From NCBI RefSeq assembly GCF_020034665.1, contig NZ_JAIQDI010000001.1, forward strand, positions 1,240,001 to 1,304,000: 64,000 bases of DNA, given 5' to 3'. Both the position numbers and the translations under genes were made by a program. This DNA is from Niabella beijingensis (GTDB lineage Bacteria > Bacteroidota > Bacteroidia > Chitinophagales > Chitinophagaceae). The notes under the pieces were generated by a model. That model worked only from the letters and a program-made list of their open reading frames with translations, made no database searches and was not told the origin of the DNA. Shown in pieces: positions 44,753 to 54,681 of the stretch (its first letter is position 1; each line of letters starts with the position of its first letter).

Positions 44753-47700
44753 TTAAAACTGAATATTTAAACCAAGTGTATAGCTCCTCCGGTTGGGATA
44801 TCCATCCGACCGGTCCTTACCCAGGTCCGTGACCAGCTCGGGATCGGGGCCGCTGTATCTCGAAAAGGTGTATACATTATTGGCAGTGGCAAATACCTGG
44901 AACGTGGTCATATTGAAACGGGAGATCAGCGACTTGGGCAACATATAGGTTAAGGTAACCGTGTTGATCTTAAAGTAGGATCCGTCTTCCATAAACAGGG
45001 TCTGATCAAAACGGAAAGGATTATACAGCCCGTTGTACAGGTAATTGTAGGGATAGGGATACCTGCCCACCGTATTGTCCGCCGACCAGAAATCGATATC
45101 ATTAATGGGGATCAGGCTGGCATCTTTCTCAAGCGCGAAGGGATTTCCATAAGACTGCAGCCGCTGTGCCAGGGCGTTGTTCAGGATATCACGTCCTTTT
45201 ACATACGACATATTGATATTGAGCGAAAAATCCTTGTACCGGAGGTTGGATTGCATCCCGCCGAAGATCTTTATGGCAGCGCTGCCCGCTATTACCCGGT
45301 CGTTCCCATTAATGATATAGTTCCCGTCCAGGTCGGTCCAGTAGGGATCGCCGGCACCAAAATAATAGGTTCCTTTATCTGTCTGCACCCTGTAAGGCTT
45401 ACCCGTAGCGGGATCCACGGGCACTTCATCATCGGATTGAAACACTCCACGGTAATGATACAGGATATAGCTGAGGTTGCTTCTTCCGAGCCGGTAAACA
45501 ATATCCTGTTTGTTATCGTTGTCGTATTTGAAAAGAAGGCGCACATCATCCGGCAGATGTGTTACCACGTTCCGGTTAATGGAGGCGTTAAAATTTACCG
45601 TCCACTGCACTTTACTGGTCCGGGGAAGCGGGGTAACACCCAATGAAAATTCGTATCCGTAGTTAACAGAGCTCAGCGCATTGGCTTTCTTTTTTGAAAA
45701 GGCATTGTGATCCGCAATTGCATAATCGTACAATTCATTATCTTTTTGCTCATAATACGATTCCACCGTAAGATTGAAACGGTTCTGCAGGAAGCCCAGC
45801 TCTATCGCTGCATTGTACTTTTGTGCGGTAATGGGCAACAGATCCGGGTTGGGAATAAACTCCCAGTCCATACCGATAGTAGGATTGTTATTAAAGCGGC
45901 CGGTGAACAGGTATTTACCATTGGCATCAAAAATACTGCCCTGGGGGGTAATGTTCTTTGCCCAGTCGGCCCGGATGGAACCATTGCTCAGCCATGCTGC
46001 ATTTTCCAGAAAATGTTCCCGGTAGAAATTCCATCTTGCTCCTATGGAAGGGTTACGGATAAAGGGCTGATTGGGACCATTGGATGAAGTACCGTCAAAC
46101 CGGTAAGAGAGATCCAGGATGTACCTGCCATCATAGTTGTACGTAACACTGCCTCCGTTCCCCATGATGCGGTAGCCGGGAGTATAGTTATCTATAATGC
46201 CCCATAACCCGGTTCCCGGGTCATACCCCAGTGGTCCTTCATACTGATCATTGGGTGAACCATAGTGCATAATGGCCTTGGGATAAAACGTCCTTGATGT
46301 AAGCTCATTGAAAGCATAGGCATTGATGAGGTGATCACCGATTTGCTTGTTCAGTGCCAGCATTACCCGGTTATTCAATTCCTGTTTTTTGTCGTCGTAG
46401 GCATAGGCCATTGCCGTATTATTATTGATCAGCGAGGGTGTGAAATTCGTTTCCCTGCCTGCTGTATAGGTATAACTGAAATTATCCGATACGGTCAGTC
46501 CTTTCAGGAATTCATACCGCACCTGGATATTCCCCATCAGGCTGCTAGATTTATTCTCGTTACGGTTGGAAAAATTACCAAGGGCTACGGAATTACCTCC
46601 AAAAAAAGACGGCCGGGGAAGAAGTGAAGAAGCAGAAACAGCGGAAGCCACTCCCGTCTGCGATACGCCATTGCCATTTCCTTTTTGCTGTTCACCCATG
46701 CTGGCATTAAAAGAAGTGGTGAGGTTGAACTGTTCGGTAGGCCGGTAATCCGTATTCATGGAAAGGGCATAACGGGTAAAGCCCGTGTTTTTGATGATCC
46801 CCTTATCCTTGGAATACCCGGCATTCACTTTGTAATTAAATTTCTGATCGCCGCCGGAGGCCTGTATATTGTGGCTCATGTTGTAGGTAGGTCCATAGAA
46901 AATGGACTGCCAGTCGGTAGCGTTATTGTAATAGGGATTGAGGTAATCCGAAAGTCCGGGGTTCATATCAATTTTGTCCCGGCCGGAATAAAGGCTGGAA
47001 TCATTCTCAAGGATCTGCTGTATGCGCAGTTCCCGCTCCAGCTTCCCTCCGATCACCGGCTTCAGCTTTGGTACTGTATTTACGTAGAACTTCCCGGAGT
47101 AGCGGATAACAGGCACTTTTGTCTTACCGCGCTTGGTCGTCACCAGCACCACGCCGTAAGTTCCCCGCGATCCGTAAAGTGCCGTGGCACCACCGCTTTT
47201 CAGAAAGTCGATCGTTTCGATATCCTCCGGAGGTATCATGGATAAAGGACTCATACCCGGACCGCTCTGGTCAAAACCATATTCATAGCCGGAGTTGACA
47301 TCTACCGGTACCCCATCAATTACAAACAACGGAGATGTAGGTGAAAGAAAGGCATCGTTTCCGGAACCGGATATTGACCCCGAAGTCATTCCCCGGAAGG
47401 TCATGGAAGTGCGTGAGCCGGGCATACCGGTCGTGTTCTGTATGTTCACCCCTGCCACCCTTCCCTGCAGCAATTCGGTAAAGTTCGATACCGGCACATT
47501 CTGGATATCTTCCCCGCTTAAACTTATGGTGGACCCCGTTGCGGTGGATTTTGACCGTTTTTGAAAACCCTGTACCACCACGCCCTGCATGGCGTCATTG
47601 CTGGCCTCCATAAATACTTCCACCTCCTCTTTTCCCCTGATGATTACCGTTTTTGTTTTAAAACCAACATTGGAAAAATGAAGCGTGGCAGTTCCCGTTG

Positions 47701-47908
47701 CCACAATTACAGAGAAGTTTCCGTTCTCGTCGGTAGCTGCCAGGGCATTGGCAGTATCAGACAGACTAATGGTAACACCGAATAGCGGGCTTTTGCTGGT
47801 GTTATCCATTACTTTACCCTTGACTACCCTGTTTTGCGCATGAAGCAGTGCTGCCGAAAAGAAAAAGAGTATGAATGAAAGAAAATACCTCATATTGTTA
47901 GTATTCAT
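44753..47908 (-). CDS. SusC/RagA TonB-dependent transporter (cassette 2)
   Basis: 1051 residues; a second ATG at 47893 is possible. Signal peptide to about residue 24 (FFFSAALLHAQ). N-terminal carboxypeptidase-regulatory-like domain (about 28-112: VVKGKVMDNTSKSPLFGVTI), plug with VSNFTELLQGRVAGVNI and GSRGTYGVVLVTTKRG, and a 22-strand barrel to the terminal Phe. It imports oligosaccharide or glycopeptide through the outer membrane with TonB energy. It keeps the full SusC domain set, unlike the cassette 1 paralog. Confidence 0.95.
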   Translation of the reverse strand: MNTNNMRYFLSFILFFFSAALLHAQNRVVKGKVMDNTSKSPLFGVTISLSDTANALAATDENGNFSVIVATGTATLHFSNVGFKTKTVIIRGKEEVEVFMEASNDAMQGVVVQGFQKRSKSTATGSTISLSGEDIQNVPVSNFTELLQGRVAGVNIQNTTGMPGSRTSMTFRGMTSGSISGSGNDAFLSPTSPLFVIDGVPVDVNSGYEYGFDQSGPGMSPLSMIPPEDIETIDFLKSGGATALYGSRGTYGVVLVTTKRGKTKVPVIRYSGKFYVNTVPKLKPVIGGKLERELRIQQILENDSSLYSGRDKIDMNPGLSDYLNPYYNNATDWQSIFYGPTYNMSHNIQASGGDQKFNYKVNAGYSKDKGIIKNTGFTRYALSMNTDYRPTEQFNLTTSFNASMGEQQKGNGNGVSQTGVASAVSASSLLPRPSFFGGNSVALGNFSNRNENKSSSLMGNIQVRYEFLKGLTVSDNFSYTYTAGRETNFTPSLINNNTAMAYAYDDKKQELNNRVMLALNKQIGDHLINAYAFNELTSRTFYPKAIMHYGSPNDQYEGPLGYDPGTGLWGIIDNYTPGYRIMGNGGSVTYNYDGRYILDLSYRFDGTSSNGPNQPFIRNPSIGARWNFYREHFLENAAWLSNGSIRADWAKNITPQGSIFDANGKYLFTGRFNNNPTIGMDWEFIPNPDLLPITAQKYNAAIELGFLQNRFNLTVESYYEQKDNELYDYAIADHNAFSKKKANALSSVNYGYEFSLGVTPLPRTSKVQWTVNFNASINRNVVTHLPDDVRLLFKYDNDNKQDIVYRLGRSNLSYILYHYRGVFQSDDEVPVDPATGKPYRVQTDKGTYYFGAGDPYWTDLDGNYIINGNDRVIAGSAAIKIFGGMQSNLRYKDFSLNINMSYVKGRDILNNALAQRLQSYGNPFALEKDASLIPINDIDFWSADNTVGRYPYPYNYLYNGLYNPFRFDQTLFMEDGSYFKINTVTLTYMLPKSLISRFNMTTFQVFATANNVYTFSRYSGPDPELVTDLGKDRSDGYPNRRSYTLGLNIQF

Positions 47909-47925
47909 ATCTGCTGCTTAAAAAA

Positions 47926-48948
47926 TTAATCGTTGTCGAATCTGGGTGTCTCTTTTCTAAAGGCGATAACGATCTCCCAGTCTCCTTTGGAGTATATCGC
48001 AAAATCAAATAAAAGACCGGAAACCTGGCGGATCCCTCCAAACCCCAGCCGTTCGTAGCCAAAATTTAAATGGGCCATGGTACCCGGGCCATTGGTATAG
48101 GATGTAGGTATTTCCACCAGCGGAATAGGATAGGCGACATCATATTTAATATAGGTATTGGTCTTTTGCATATTAAATCCATGCAACAGCTTCGCCCAGT
48201 CGGTCAGATTGAACCGTGCGGGATCAATCAGCCGGTTATTATCATCCAGGAACTTGAACGTGAGCGAAGACCCGGTAAAGGATGCCCGGTGAAATGTAAT
48301 ATCAATGTCCTGCGCATTTAATGTAATGCCCGATGAATCACCGATGATATTTGAAACCGAGAGCGGATGCACCGCTTCATTGACCACATTCCCCGTAACA
48401 GGGTCTGCATTGTTCGGCTCATAGTCGCGCTCCCGGTAAGGTTGCAGTTTTAATCCTTCAATAATTTTACGTCCGCCGTTATTACTCACTTCCACATCAA
48501 AAACATATCCTGAATCGGGCATGGGACGCAACAGGGATGAGCTGGCGCTCGACCATAATATAAATTCACCCGAATGCGCTCTTATTTCAAAGAGCGGATG
48601 ATCTTCTGTTTTCCTTTTGGCTTCGATCTCGGCCAGACTGGTTTCCTTTCCGGTATACTTTTTTATCCAGACCGTTGCAGGAAATGGTTTCAGCAGCTCG
48701 GGAGCCGCGGACCCATCAAACGTGCGGATATTCAGCATCCGGAAGTTCAGGGGTTTGGAAGAATTCAGATCACTGAAATTATCGGTAAACAATGTCGTCC
48801 GGCCCAGAACCGGGCGGTATACCATTGAAGAGAAAGAGGCCCCCAGATCAAACGCATCACGGTCCGTCGGCAGGTACTTTTTCTGACAGCTCTGTACTCC
48901 TATGCCCATCAGCAGCAGCAGCAGGGTCACATAAAAATTATTTCTCAT
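47926..48948 (-). CDS. DUF5007 lipoprotein
   Basis: 340 residues, lipobox GIGVQSC. DUF5007-like: KKYLPTDRDAFDLGASFSS, LGRTTLFTDNFSDLNSS, then beta-rich sequence. DUF5007 proteins occur next to SusCD pairs and probably bind substrate at the surface. It lies between cassette 1 fasciclin (48958) and susC of cassette 2, separated from both by about 10-17 bases, so it is within one operon. Confidence 0.8.
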   Translation of the reverse strand: MRNNFYVTLLLLLMGIGVQSCQKKYLPTDRDAFDLGASFSSMVYRPVLGRTTLFTDNFSDLNSSKPLNFRMLNIRTFDGSAAPELLKPFPATVWIKKYTGKETSLAEIEAKRKTEDHPLFEIRAHSGEFILWSSASSSLLRPMPDSGYVFDVEVSNNGGRKIIEGLKLQPYRERDYEPNNADPVTGNVVNEAVHPLSVSNIIGDSSGITLNAQDIDITFHRASFTGSSLTFKFLDDNNRLIDPARFNLTDWAKLLHGFNMQKTNTYIKYDVAYPIPLVEIPTSYTNGPGTMAHLNFGYERLGFGGIRQVSGLLFDFAIYSKGDWEIVIAFRKETPRFDND

Positions 48949-48957
48949 ACCGTTTTA

Positions 48958-49629
48958 TTATTTATTCATCCTGTTAGTAAACTGGTTAAAGCCAAACTCA
49001 TTGGCAAAGGACAGCACATGCACCGTGCCGTTCTTCGTTTTGATATTCACCACCTGGGTAAGCGCACGCACCCAGTTGCTCACAAACTGCGACCGGTTGG
49101 TATAGCTGTAGTATACGCTGGTTGGCCCGCCATCCTTTACACCTTGCGCACCATCAATTACCCGTTGCGCATGCAGGGAGTCGTTGTTCTTTGCCGAGCG
49201 CATGTACAATCCATCCACATACAACATACTGTCCGTTGTATAATTCCCTTTTACCACATACCAGTCCATTAACGTATCCAGCTGCAATGCATCCACGGTG
49301 TTCAGGTCCAGCAACGGCTTGCCGGTTCCCTGTCGTACAATGTTCAGGTTCTGCAGGGCCAGCCGGAAATTATTGTTCACCGGGGCAAACAGGGTAAAGG
49401 CGCCGTTCTCCTTCTGCAGACTGTCCTTCAGCCAGGGCACCCGTTCCATGGTCTTTAAAAGGGAATCATAGATACCGTTTTTGGATTTCAGGTATTCATA
49501 CATGGTTCCTTCAAAAACATTCTCTTTATTGCTGAAATCATAATACCCATCCGGTTTTTGCCGGCAGGAATAGAACAGTCCTGTCATAAAAAGGACCAGG
49601 AACAGGGGCAATAAATATATTTTTCTCAT
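48958..49629 (-). CDS. Fasciclin-domain lipoprotein (cassette 1)
   Basis: 223 residues from the ATG at 49629 (MRKIYLLPLF); the open frame to 49674 extends into the gap after SusD. Lipobox TGLFYSC. FAS1 domain about 30-215: EGTMYEYLKSKNGIYDSLL, LQKENGAFTLFAPVNNNF and a terminal NGTVHVLSFANEFGFNQF. Parallels the cassette 2 protein at 42459 but clearly diverged. Likely surface-exposed accessory to the SusCD pair. Confidence 0.85.
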   Translation of the reverse strand: MRKIYLLPLFLVLFMTGLFYSCRQKPDGYYDFSNKENVFEGTMYEYLKSKNGIYDSLLKTMERVPWLKDSLQKENGAFTLFAPVNNNFRLALQNLNIVRQGTGKPLLDLNTVDALQLDTLMDWYVVKGNYTTDSMLYVDGLYMRSAKNNDSLHAQRVIDGAQGVKDGGPTSVYYSYTNRSQFVSNWVRALTQVVNIKTKNGTVHVLSFANEFGFNQFTNRMNK

Positions 49630-49689
49630 TTGTCTGATTTTATTAATGGCGGTAACCCATACGGCAGGCGGCATTCCGGCCGGGCTATC

Positions 49690-51234
49690 TTATTTCCAGT
49701 ATTCTGTTTGTTGTAGCAAAGGGTTTTGATCAAGCACTTCCCGGGCCACCGGCCAGTAGATTCCTCCTTTCTGACGAATGGCATTGAACGCAGCATCATT
49801 ATTTTTTATCTGCTGATACCGCACATAGTCGTACCAGGCCCAGGCTTCTCCCAGTAACTCCCGGGTCCGTTCTGCGAAGATCTGTTCCAGCAATCCATCG
49901 GTTGTCTCAATCGTTGTTTCGATACCTCTGTTCGTCCTTAATCCGTTGAGGATATCCAGCGCATCCCGGCCCTGGCCCAGTACGGTTAAGGCTTCCGCTT
50001 TCAGCAGCTTTATTTCCTCCAGCCGGGTAAAGATCACGGGGGAGCTGTACCGGGTAAGTACATTGGTATTTTCCCCCGCGGTATTTTGCTGTGTGCCACC
50101 CGACCCTATGACCTTGATCTTGCTGAAGATGATAAGATCCGATGATGATTTTGAAAAATAATACGAATGGGCAACGCCGTTCGAATCAATAAAGAACCGC
50201 TCGTCTCCCGGCTGGTTGAACAACTGCACGATCCTGCTATCCGGGATATAAACGGCCGGATTGGCCCTTGGAATAAGCGGGTTGGCGAGTGCCAGATTTT
50301 CAATATGCCCCGTAGGTGTTGCCTCGCCGTTGAGCGAAGACATGCCCAGTGCAAAAACCTGGTTGCTGTTCACGTTCAGGAAAAAGCCATCGGAGCGGGT
50401 CAGATCATAGGTGGTAGAAGACTGGATGCCTGACCTGCCGGCATTGTTCAGCACAAAATCTGCATAAACAGAAGCATCCAGATAACGGTTGTCCCATGCC
50501 GCAATATGGGCCAGTATGGCATAGGCGGCATTCCTGTTGATCAATGCCCCTGCCCAGGTAGTAATGCTCCTTCCGTAATAAAGCCCCGGAAAATAATCCG
50601 CATTCACATCCCCGTAAACAAACGGCAATACCAAAGCCGCTTCTTTCAGCTGCGTCTCTGCAAATTTCAAAACGGCTTTTGCTTCCGATCTCGGGATTTG
50701 CGGAAATGTGCCGTCATACGATTTGGTAAGCAAAGGCACATCCCCCCAAATGCGTACCATGTAAAAATAAGTGAGACCGATAAGCGCCTTCATCTGGGCG
50801 ACGTCCACACTGTTGTTCAGCCGGGTATACTGGGGATCCTTTTGCAGGATCTCTCCTGAGCGTTCAATAAATAAGTTGGCGCTGTTGATCACCGCATAGA
50901 ACTTACGCCAGTTGGATACTTTGGTTAAAAGATCATGCGACTGCTTCAGGTTATTATGGATAATGGCATCCAGGTCGGGGCGGTTCATCGCCACAAACGG
51001 GCCATACCGGAGTTCTCCGTACAACCAATTCGCCTCATTCTCCGCCAGGGCCGTTCTTAACAATCCATAGGTACCCAGTAATCCGGCCCTCGCATCATTT
51101 ATAGAGCTCCAGGCATTGCTTTCATTAATTAAATTGGAGGATTTTATATCCAGTATTTTATTACAACTGCTGCCCAGCGCCCAAAGGAAAAGGAACATAG
51201 CCGCCAGTCTTAGCCTTCTGTTTTTTATATGCAT
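49690..51234 (-). CDS. SusD/RagB-family glycan-binding lipoprotein (cassette 1)
   Basis: 514 residues from the ATG at 51234; an alternative at 51246 is 4 codons longer. Lipobox ALGSSC. SusD fold with ESNAWSSINDARAGLLGTYG, FYMVRIWGDVPLLTKSYDG, and the C-terminal ELLGEAWAWYDYVRYQQ and YWPVAREVLDQNPLLQQ. Partner of the transporter at 51265. It is one of two SusD proteins in the locus, whose binding sites may differ in substrate. Confidence 0.94.
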   Translation of the reverse strand: MHIKNRRLRLAAMFLFLWALGSSCNKILDIKSSNLINESNAWSSINDARAGLLGTYGLLRTALAENEANWLYGELRYGPFVAMNRPDLDAIIHNNLKQSHDLLTKVSNWRKFYAVINSANLFIERSGEILQKDPQYTRLNNSVDVAQMKALIGLTYFYMVRIWGDVPLLTKSYDGTFPQIPRSEAKAVLKFAETQLKEAALVLPFVYGDVNADYFPGLYYGRSITTWAGALINRNAAYAILAHIAAWDNRYLDASVYADFVLNNAGRSGIQSSTTYDLTRSDGFFLNVNSNQVFALGMSSLNGEATPTGHIENLALANPLIPRANPAVYIPDSRIVQLFNQPGDERFFIDSNGVAHSYYFSKSSSDLIIFSKIKVIGSGGTQQNTAGENTNVLTRYSSPVIFTRLEEIKLLKAEALTVLGQGRDALDILNGLRTNRGIETTIETTDGLLEQIFAERTRELLGEAWAWYDYVRYQQIKNNDAAFNAIRQKGGIYWPVAREVLDQNPLLQQTEYWK

Positions 51235-51264
51235 GATAAAAGACATTATACTTTAAAATGAGTG

Positions 51265-54234
51265 TTACAGGTCTACCTTTACGCCCAGGATAAAACTTTT
51301 GGGTAAGCGCATGCCATACCCGGTATCATATCCGTTGTATTCGATCAGTTCAGGATCCTTGCCCGAATAATTGGTGAACGTGAGCAGGTTCGTTCCGGTT
51401 ATGTACAGATAAATCTTTCTTATTTTATTGGCAAGCACTTTATTGGAGACCTGATAACCCAGGCTTACTGTCCTCAGCTTAAGAAATGAAGCACTTTCCA
51501 TAAAAATGCTTTGATCTACCTGGTAAGGGCGCACCTGGCTCCACGGATTGTAACGTTCATAGGCATCGGGCTCCACCGTCTTTTCCCAGTAGGTGATCTC
51601 TTTGACACTCTCCAGGGTATTGGCGTTGTCTCTTTCAATAAAACCGTAATAACCGGCTGCAACCTGGTTCATCGCCTGTTTTTTCAGCGCGAATACCAGC
51701 TGAAAGCTGAGGTCAAATTTTTTATAGGCGAACTGGTTGACAAAGCCACCGCTTATCCTGGGCAGGTAATTTCCCATCAGTATGCGGTCTTTATCATCAA
51801 TAGTATAATCTCCGTTCACATCCATCCATTTCGGATCGCCCGCTTTCAGGGCAATGCCCCTGTAGGTCATGGGCAGATTGGTGGCCGGATCTACCGGTAC
51901 TTCACTGTCCGTATTATAGATACCATTGTTCTGCAGCAGCCAGAACTGATCTACCGCCTTGCCTACTTCCAGTTTGCGGCCGTCGGTGATTACGGACGAC
52001 AGGCCATCCGGTAACGCCTTTAATTTATTCTTATTGAACCCGACATTCAGCTGTCCGTTCCAGGAGAGTCCGTGACCGTTCTTATTGCCCAGCCGGGAGC
52101 TGATGGTCAGGTCGAGCCCCGTATTATTCACTTCCATTCCCGGCTTCCATTCATAAATATAACCGGACTCTGCGGTTACCGGCGACGGGAAAACAACATT
52201 CCTGTTATCCTTCGAATACCATTCCAGGCGAAGAGCGATCTGGTCTTTCAAAACAGCGAATTCGGTTCCGGCATTCAGCTGGCTGCTGTACGCCCAGGGA
52301 ATATCATAGCCGATCCAGCCATAGTTATAGGGACGGGAATAAGTACCAAAAGAATTATAAGACCCCAGGGTGGGATAGCTGGCCCAACCCAGCTGCGACA
52401 GGTATTGCGGGCCGGCACCAATGTTCTGATCGGTTCTCAAATCCCCGATCCTTCCCCAGGAAGCAAATACATCCAACCGGGAGAACAGGGCTGAATTTAT
52501 TTTTGGTGCCAGGTGATATGTTCCGTCAAAAGCATAGGAGATGAACCAGCGGTTTCCGGGCTGCATGGCCGAGGACCCGTCACTCCGCACCAATGCCCCA
52601 AGATCCAGCTGATCAGAAAAACTGTAATCGGCTTTACCGTAAAAAGACATCAGGCGCTGCTGCATTTTGTCTGTAAAACTGTATACATCAAATCCCTTGG
52701 ATATAAGATAGGTTCCCGGCTCTTTTTTGTTCCCCTTTACCACATTCACCTTTATATAGTCATTCGGACCATTGTACCCGATCCCGTAATTATAGCGTTG
52801 TATATCGCCGGTATAGGAAATGCCGCCCTTCAGCTTCAACACATCTCCGTTTTTCAGCTCCCTTTTAAAATTGAGCGTATTTTCAATAACCAGCCGTTGG
52901 TTAAACCCAAAATAATTGGAGGCGTAATTGCTGCCGTCAAACAGTGCGCTGTTCCAGAATATATTCCGCCGTCCTTCGTTGTAGTCGAACGCAACACGGG
53001 CATCATAATTCAGGTCCTTCAGCAACCGCGCGTTCATATCCCAAAAACCCTGGATGGAAGTAGTGGCATTGTCGTCGATGGTGTTATCATAAAAATCAAG
53101 AAAGGCATTGTAGTTATTAAGGTTCGGTGCCAGCGGGTTCTTTGAATTGGGCAGGAACTGCATTTCAGCAAAACGGTCTACAAAGCTTTTATTCCGGTCC
53201 CGGTCCAGGATGCTTCCGTTGATCATACTGGAAATGGTCAGCCAGCGGGTAGGCATCATGTTGATATAAAAGGAGCCGCTGTACCGGTCAAACTTCGTAT
53301 CGTCCGCGCCCGCCACTGAACGGGTATAATCTCCGAAAAATCTGAAATTCGCCCGCTCTGAGCCACCTGTTAAACTGGCATTGACCGAGTACTGGGGTGT
53401 ATTCTTGTAATAGCGGTCTGTCCAGTTGGAAGGGCCATAGTAGCTGGCATTGGACGAATCACTTAAATAGGCCGGCATGGATTCGAAATCTGCTGCGGTA
53501 CCATATTTATAATAGAAAGGCAGCCGGAAATTCTTTTCATATTCCGCATTGATGGTAGTGATCCCCGGGGTTTGTACGTATCCCATATAGCTGTTGACAC
53601 TCACCCTGTTTTCTCCCGCAGCTGCAGCTTTGGTGGTAATGTAAACCGCACCGTTGGAAGCAAAGGGACCCAAAAGGGCGGCATCCCTGTAATCTTTTAC
53701 CACCCGGATCTGATCGATATTGTCCAGGCTCAGCGTGGACAGTAAATTATTCGCAGGGCCGGCCGGGTTTACTGTATAGGTTTGAATATTATAGATAAAG
53801 GGATTGTCCTGTATCAGGGGAATGCCGTTAACATAAACAGCCGGTTGTACATCGTACATATCCTTTATTGAAAGTACCGGTCTGGCAAGTCCGCGCAGGT
53901 ACATGAACTGACGGGTTGTTCCCGGCTCGCCCGTATTTTCCTGTATATAAAGACCGGCAGCTGCTCCTTTCACATACTGGGGAACCGTGATCAGGGGCAT
54001 CTTTTTTTGAAGCAGCAGCGGGACGGAATCCCCTTTTGACGCCAGCTCTGTGCCAACGGATCCGATATACCCTTCAATGTTGATACGGATGTCCGGCGAA
54101 GCTGAATCGGTTGCAGGAATAGTATCCTGAAACCAGGCAGCAGATACCGCGATCTCCGGTGCCGCAGCCCCTGCGCTGGCACGATGTGCGCCTATTCCGG
54201 CAAACAACAGGGCAGTTAATAGCAATTTTCTCAT
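51265..54234 (-). CDS. SusC-like TonB-dependent transporter lacking the N-terminal regulatory-like domain (cassette 1)
   Basis: 989 residues from the ATG at 54234, alternative 54249. Signal peptide to about residue 22. After it comes a low-complexity linker and directly a plug (PQYVKGAAAGLYIQENTGEPG and QFMYLRGLARPV), then barrel strands to a terminal VKVDL. The carboxypeptidase-regulatory-like domain seen in ordinary SusC proteins (and in the cassette 2 copy) is missing. It is first in the operon, facing the divergent regulator. It probably forms a transporter with SusD at 49690. Confidence 0.9.
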   Translation of the reverse strand: MRKLLLTALLFAGIGAHRASAGAAAPEIAVSAAWFQDTIPATDSASPDIRINIEGYIGSVGTELASKGDSVPLLLQKKMPLITVPQYVKGAAAGLYIQENTGEPGTTRQFMYLRGLARPVLSIKDMYDVQPAVYVNGIPLIQDNPFIYNIQTYTVNPAGPANNLLSTLSLDNIDQIRVVKDYRDAALLGPFASNGAVYITTKAAAAGENRVSVNSYMGYVQTPGITTINAEYEKNFRLPFYYKYGTAADFESMPAYLSDSSNASYYGPSNWTDRYYKNTPQYSVNASLTGGSERANFRFFGDYTRSVAGADDTKFDRYSGSFYINMMPTRWLTISSMINGSILDRDRNKSFVDRFAEMQFLPNSKNPLAPNLNNYNAFLDFYDNTIDDNATTSIQGFWDMNARLLKDLNYDARVAFDYNEGRRNIFWNSALFDGSNYASNYFGFNQRLVIENTLNFKRELKNGDVLKLKGGISYTGDIQRYNYGIGYNGPNDYIKVNVVKGNKKEPGTYLISKGFDVYSFTDKMQQRLMSFYGKADYSFSDQLDLGALVRSDGSSAMQPGNRWFISYAFDGTYHLAPKINSALFSRLDVFASWGRIGDLRTDQNIGAGPQYLSQLGWASYPTLGSYNSFGTYSRPYNYGWIGYDIPWAYSSQLNAGTEFAVLKDQIALRLEWYSKDNRNVVFPSPVTAESGYIYEWKPGMEVNNTGLDLTISSRLGNKNGHGLSWNGQLNVGFNKNKLKALPDGLSSVITDGRKLEVGKAVDQFWLLQNNGIYNTDSEVPVDPATNLPMTYRGIALKAGDPKWMDVNGDYTIDDKDRILMGNYLPRISGGFVNQFAYKKFDLSFQLVFALKKQAMNQVAAGYYGFIERDNANTLESVKEITYWEKTVEPDAYERYNPWSQVRPYQVDQSIFMESASFLKLRTVSLGYQVSNKVLANKIRKIYLYITGTNLLTFTNYSGKDPELIEYNGYDTGYGMRLPKSFILGVKVDL

Positions 54235-54463
54235 CCTCAAATAGATCATTTTTGATTTAATGAAAAACCAATACGTGGAATTAATAAATGGCGGAACAAA
54301 CAGATACAGCTGTCTTTATGGCAATCATCCCTCTTTCAATTTTCTCTCCGGTAATTTTCTACACCGCAATTAATCTCTGTTCCGTGGTGTTAAAGATGCG
54401 GCCGTTCTGCTGTGAAAAAGGGTGATAATCCTGCTTAAAAAGGGGGAAAAAAGCGTTTAGTTT

Positions 54464-54494
54464 CAAAGGCGATTCCAACAATCTGATTATCAAA
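54464..54494 (-). promoter_or_regulatory. Weak candidate promoter of the SusCD operon
   Basis: On the - strand TTTG (54491-54494), 19 bases, then CGCCTTTG (54464-54471). The -33 box and spacing fit, but the -7 box lacks the leading TA. A weak core would fit a promoter that needs activation by the adjacent regulator. Predicted start of transcription near 54457, a 5' untranslated region of about 220 bases. Confidence 0.3.
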
Positions 54495-54559
54495 ATATTA
54501 AAAACTTTTCATTTTTAAGAGAAACAGATCTGTCCTCTTTTTTACAAATAAAATACCCT

Positions 54560-54567
54560 TACATTTG
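54560..54567 (+). promoter_or_regulatory. -7 promoter box (TACATTTG) of the hybrid regulator gene
   Basis: Exact TAnnTTTG match 114 bases before the ATG at 54682, with a T run in the -33 region. The 447-base divergent gap (54235-54681) otherwise has no gene. Confidence 0.5.
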
Positions 54568-54681
54568 TAGGGTTCCCCTTTTTTTAGGTTAGCGGATCGG
54601 TAAAAATGGTTGCACACCCATGTCAGCACCTGCTGTCCCCGGAGAAAATTGAACGGACCAGCTGTTTTAGAGTATATACCA

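Noticed and set aside
52513..53145. 210-codon antisense ORF inside susC of cassette 1
   Set aside because: The SusC frame is clearly coding; the antisense peptide has no family features.
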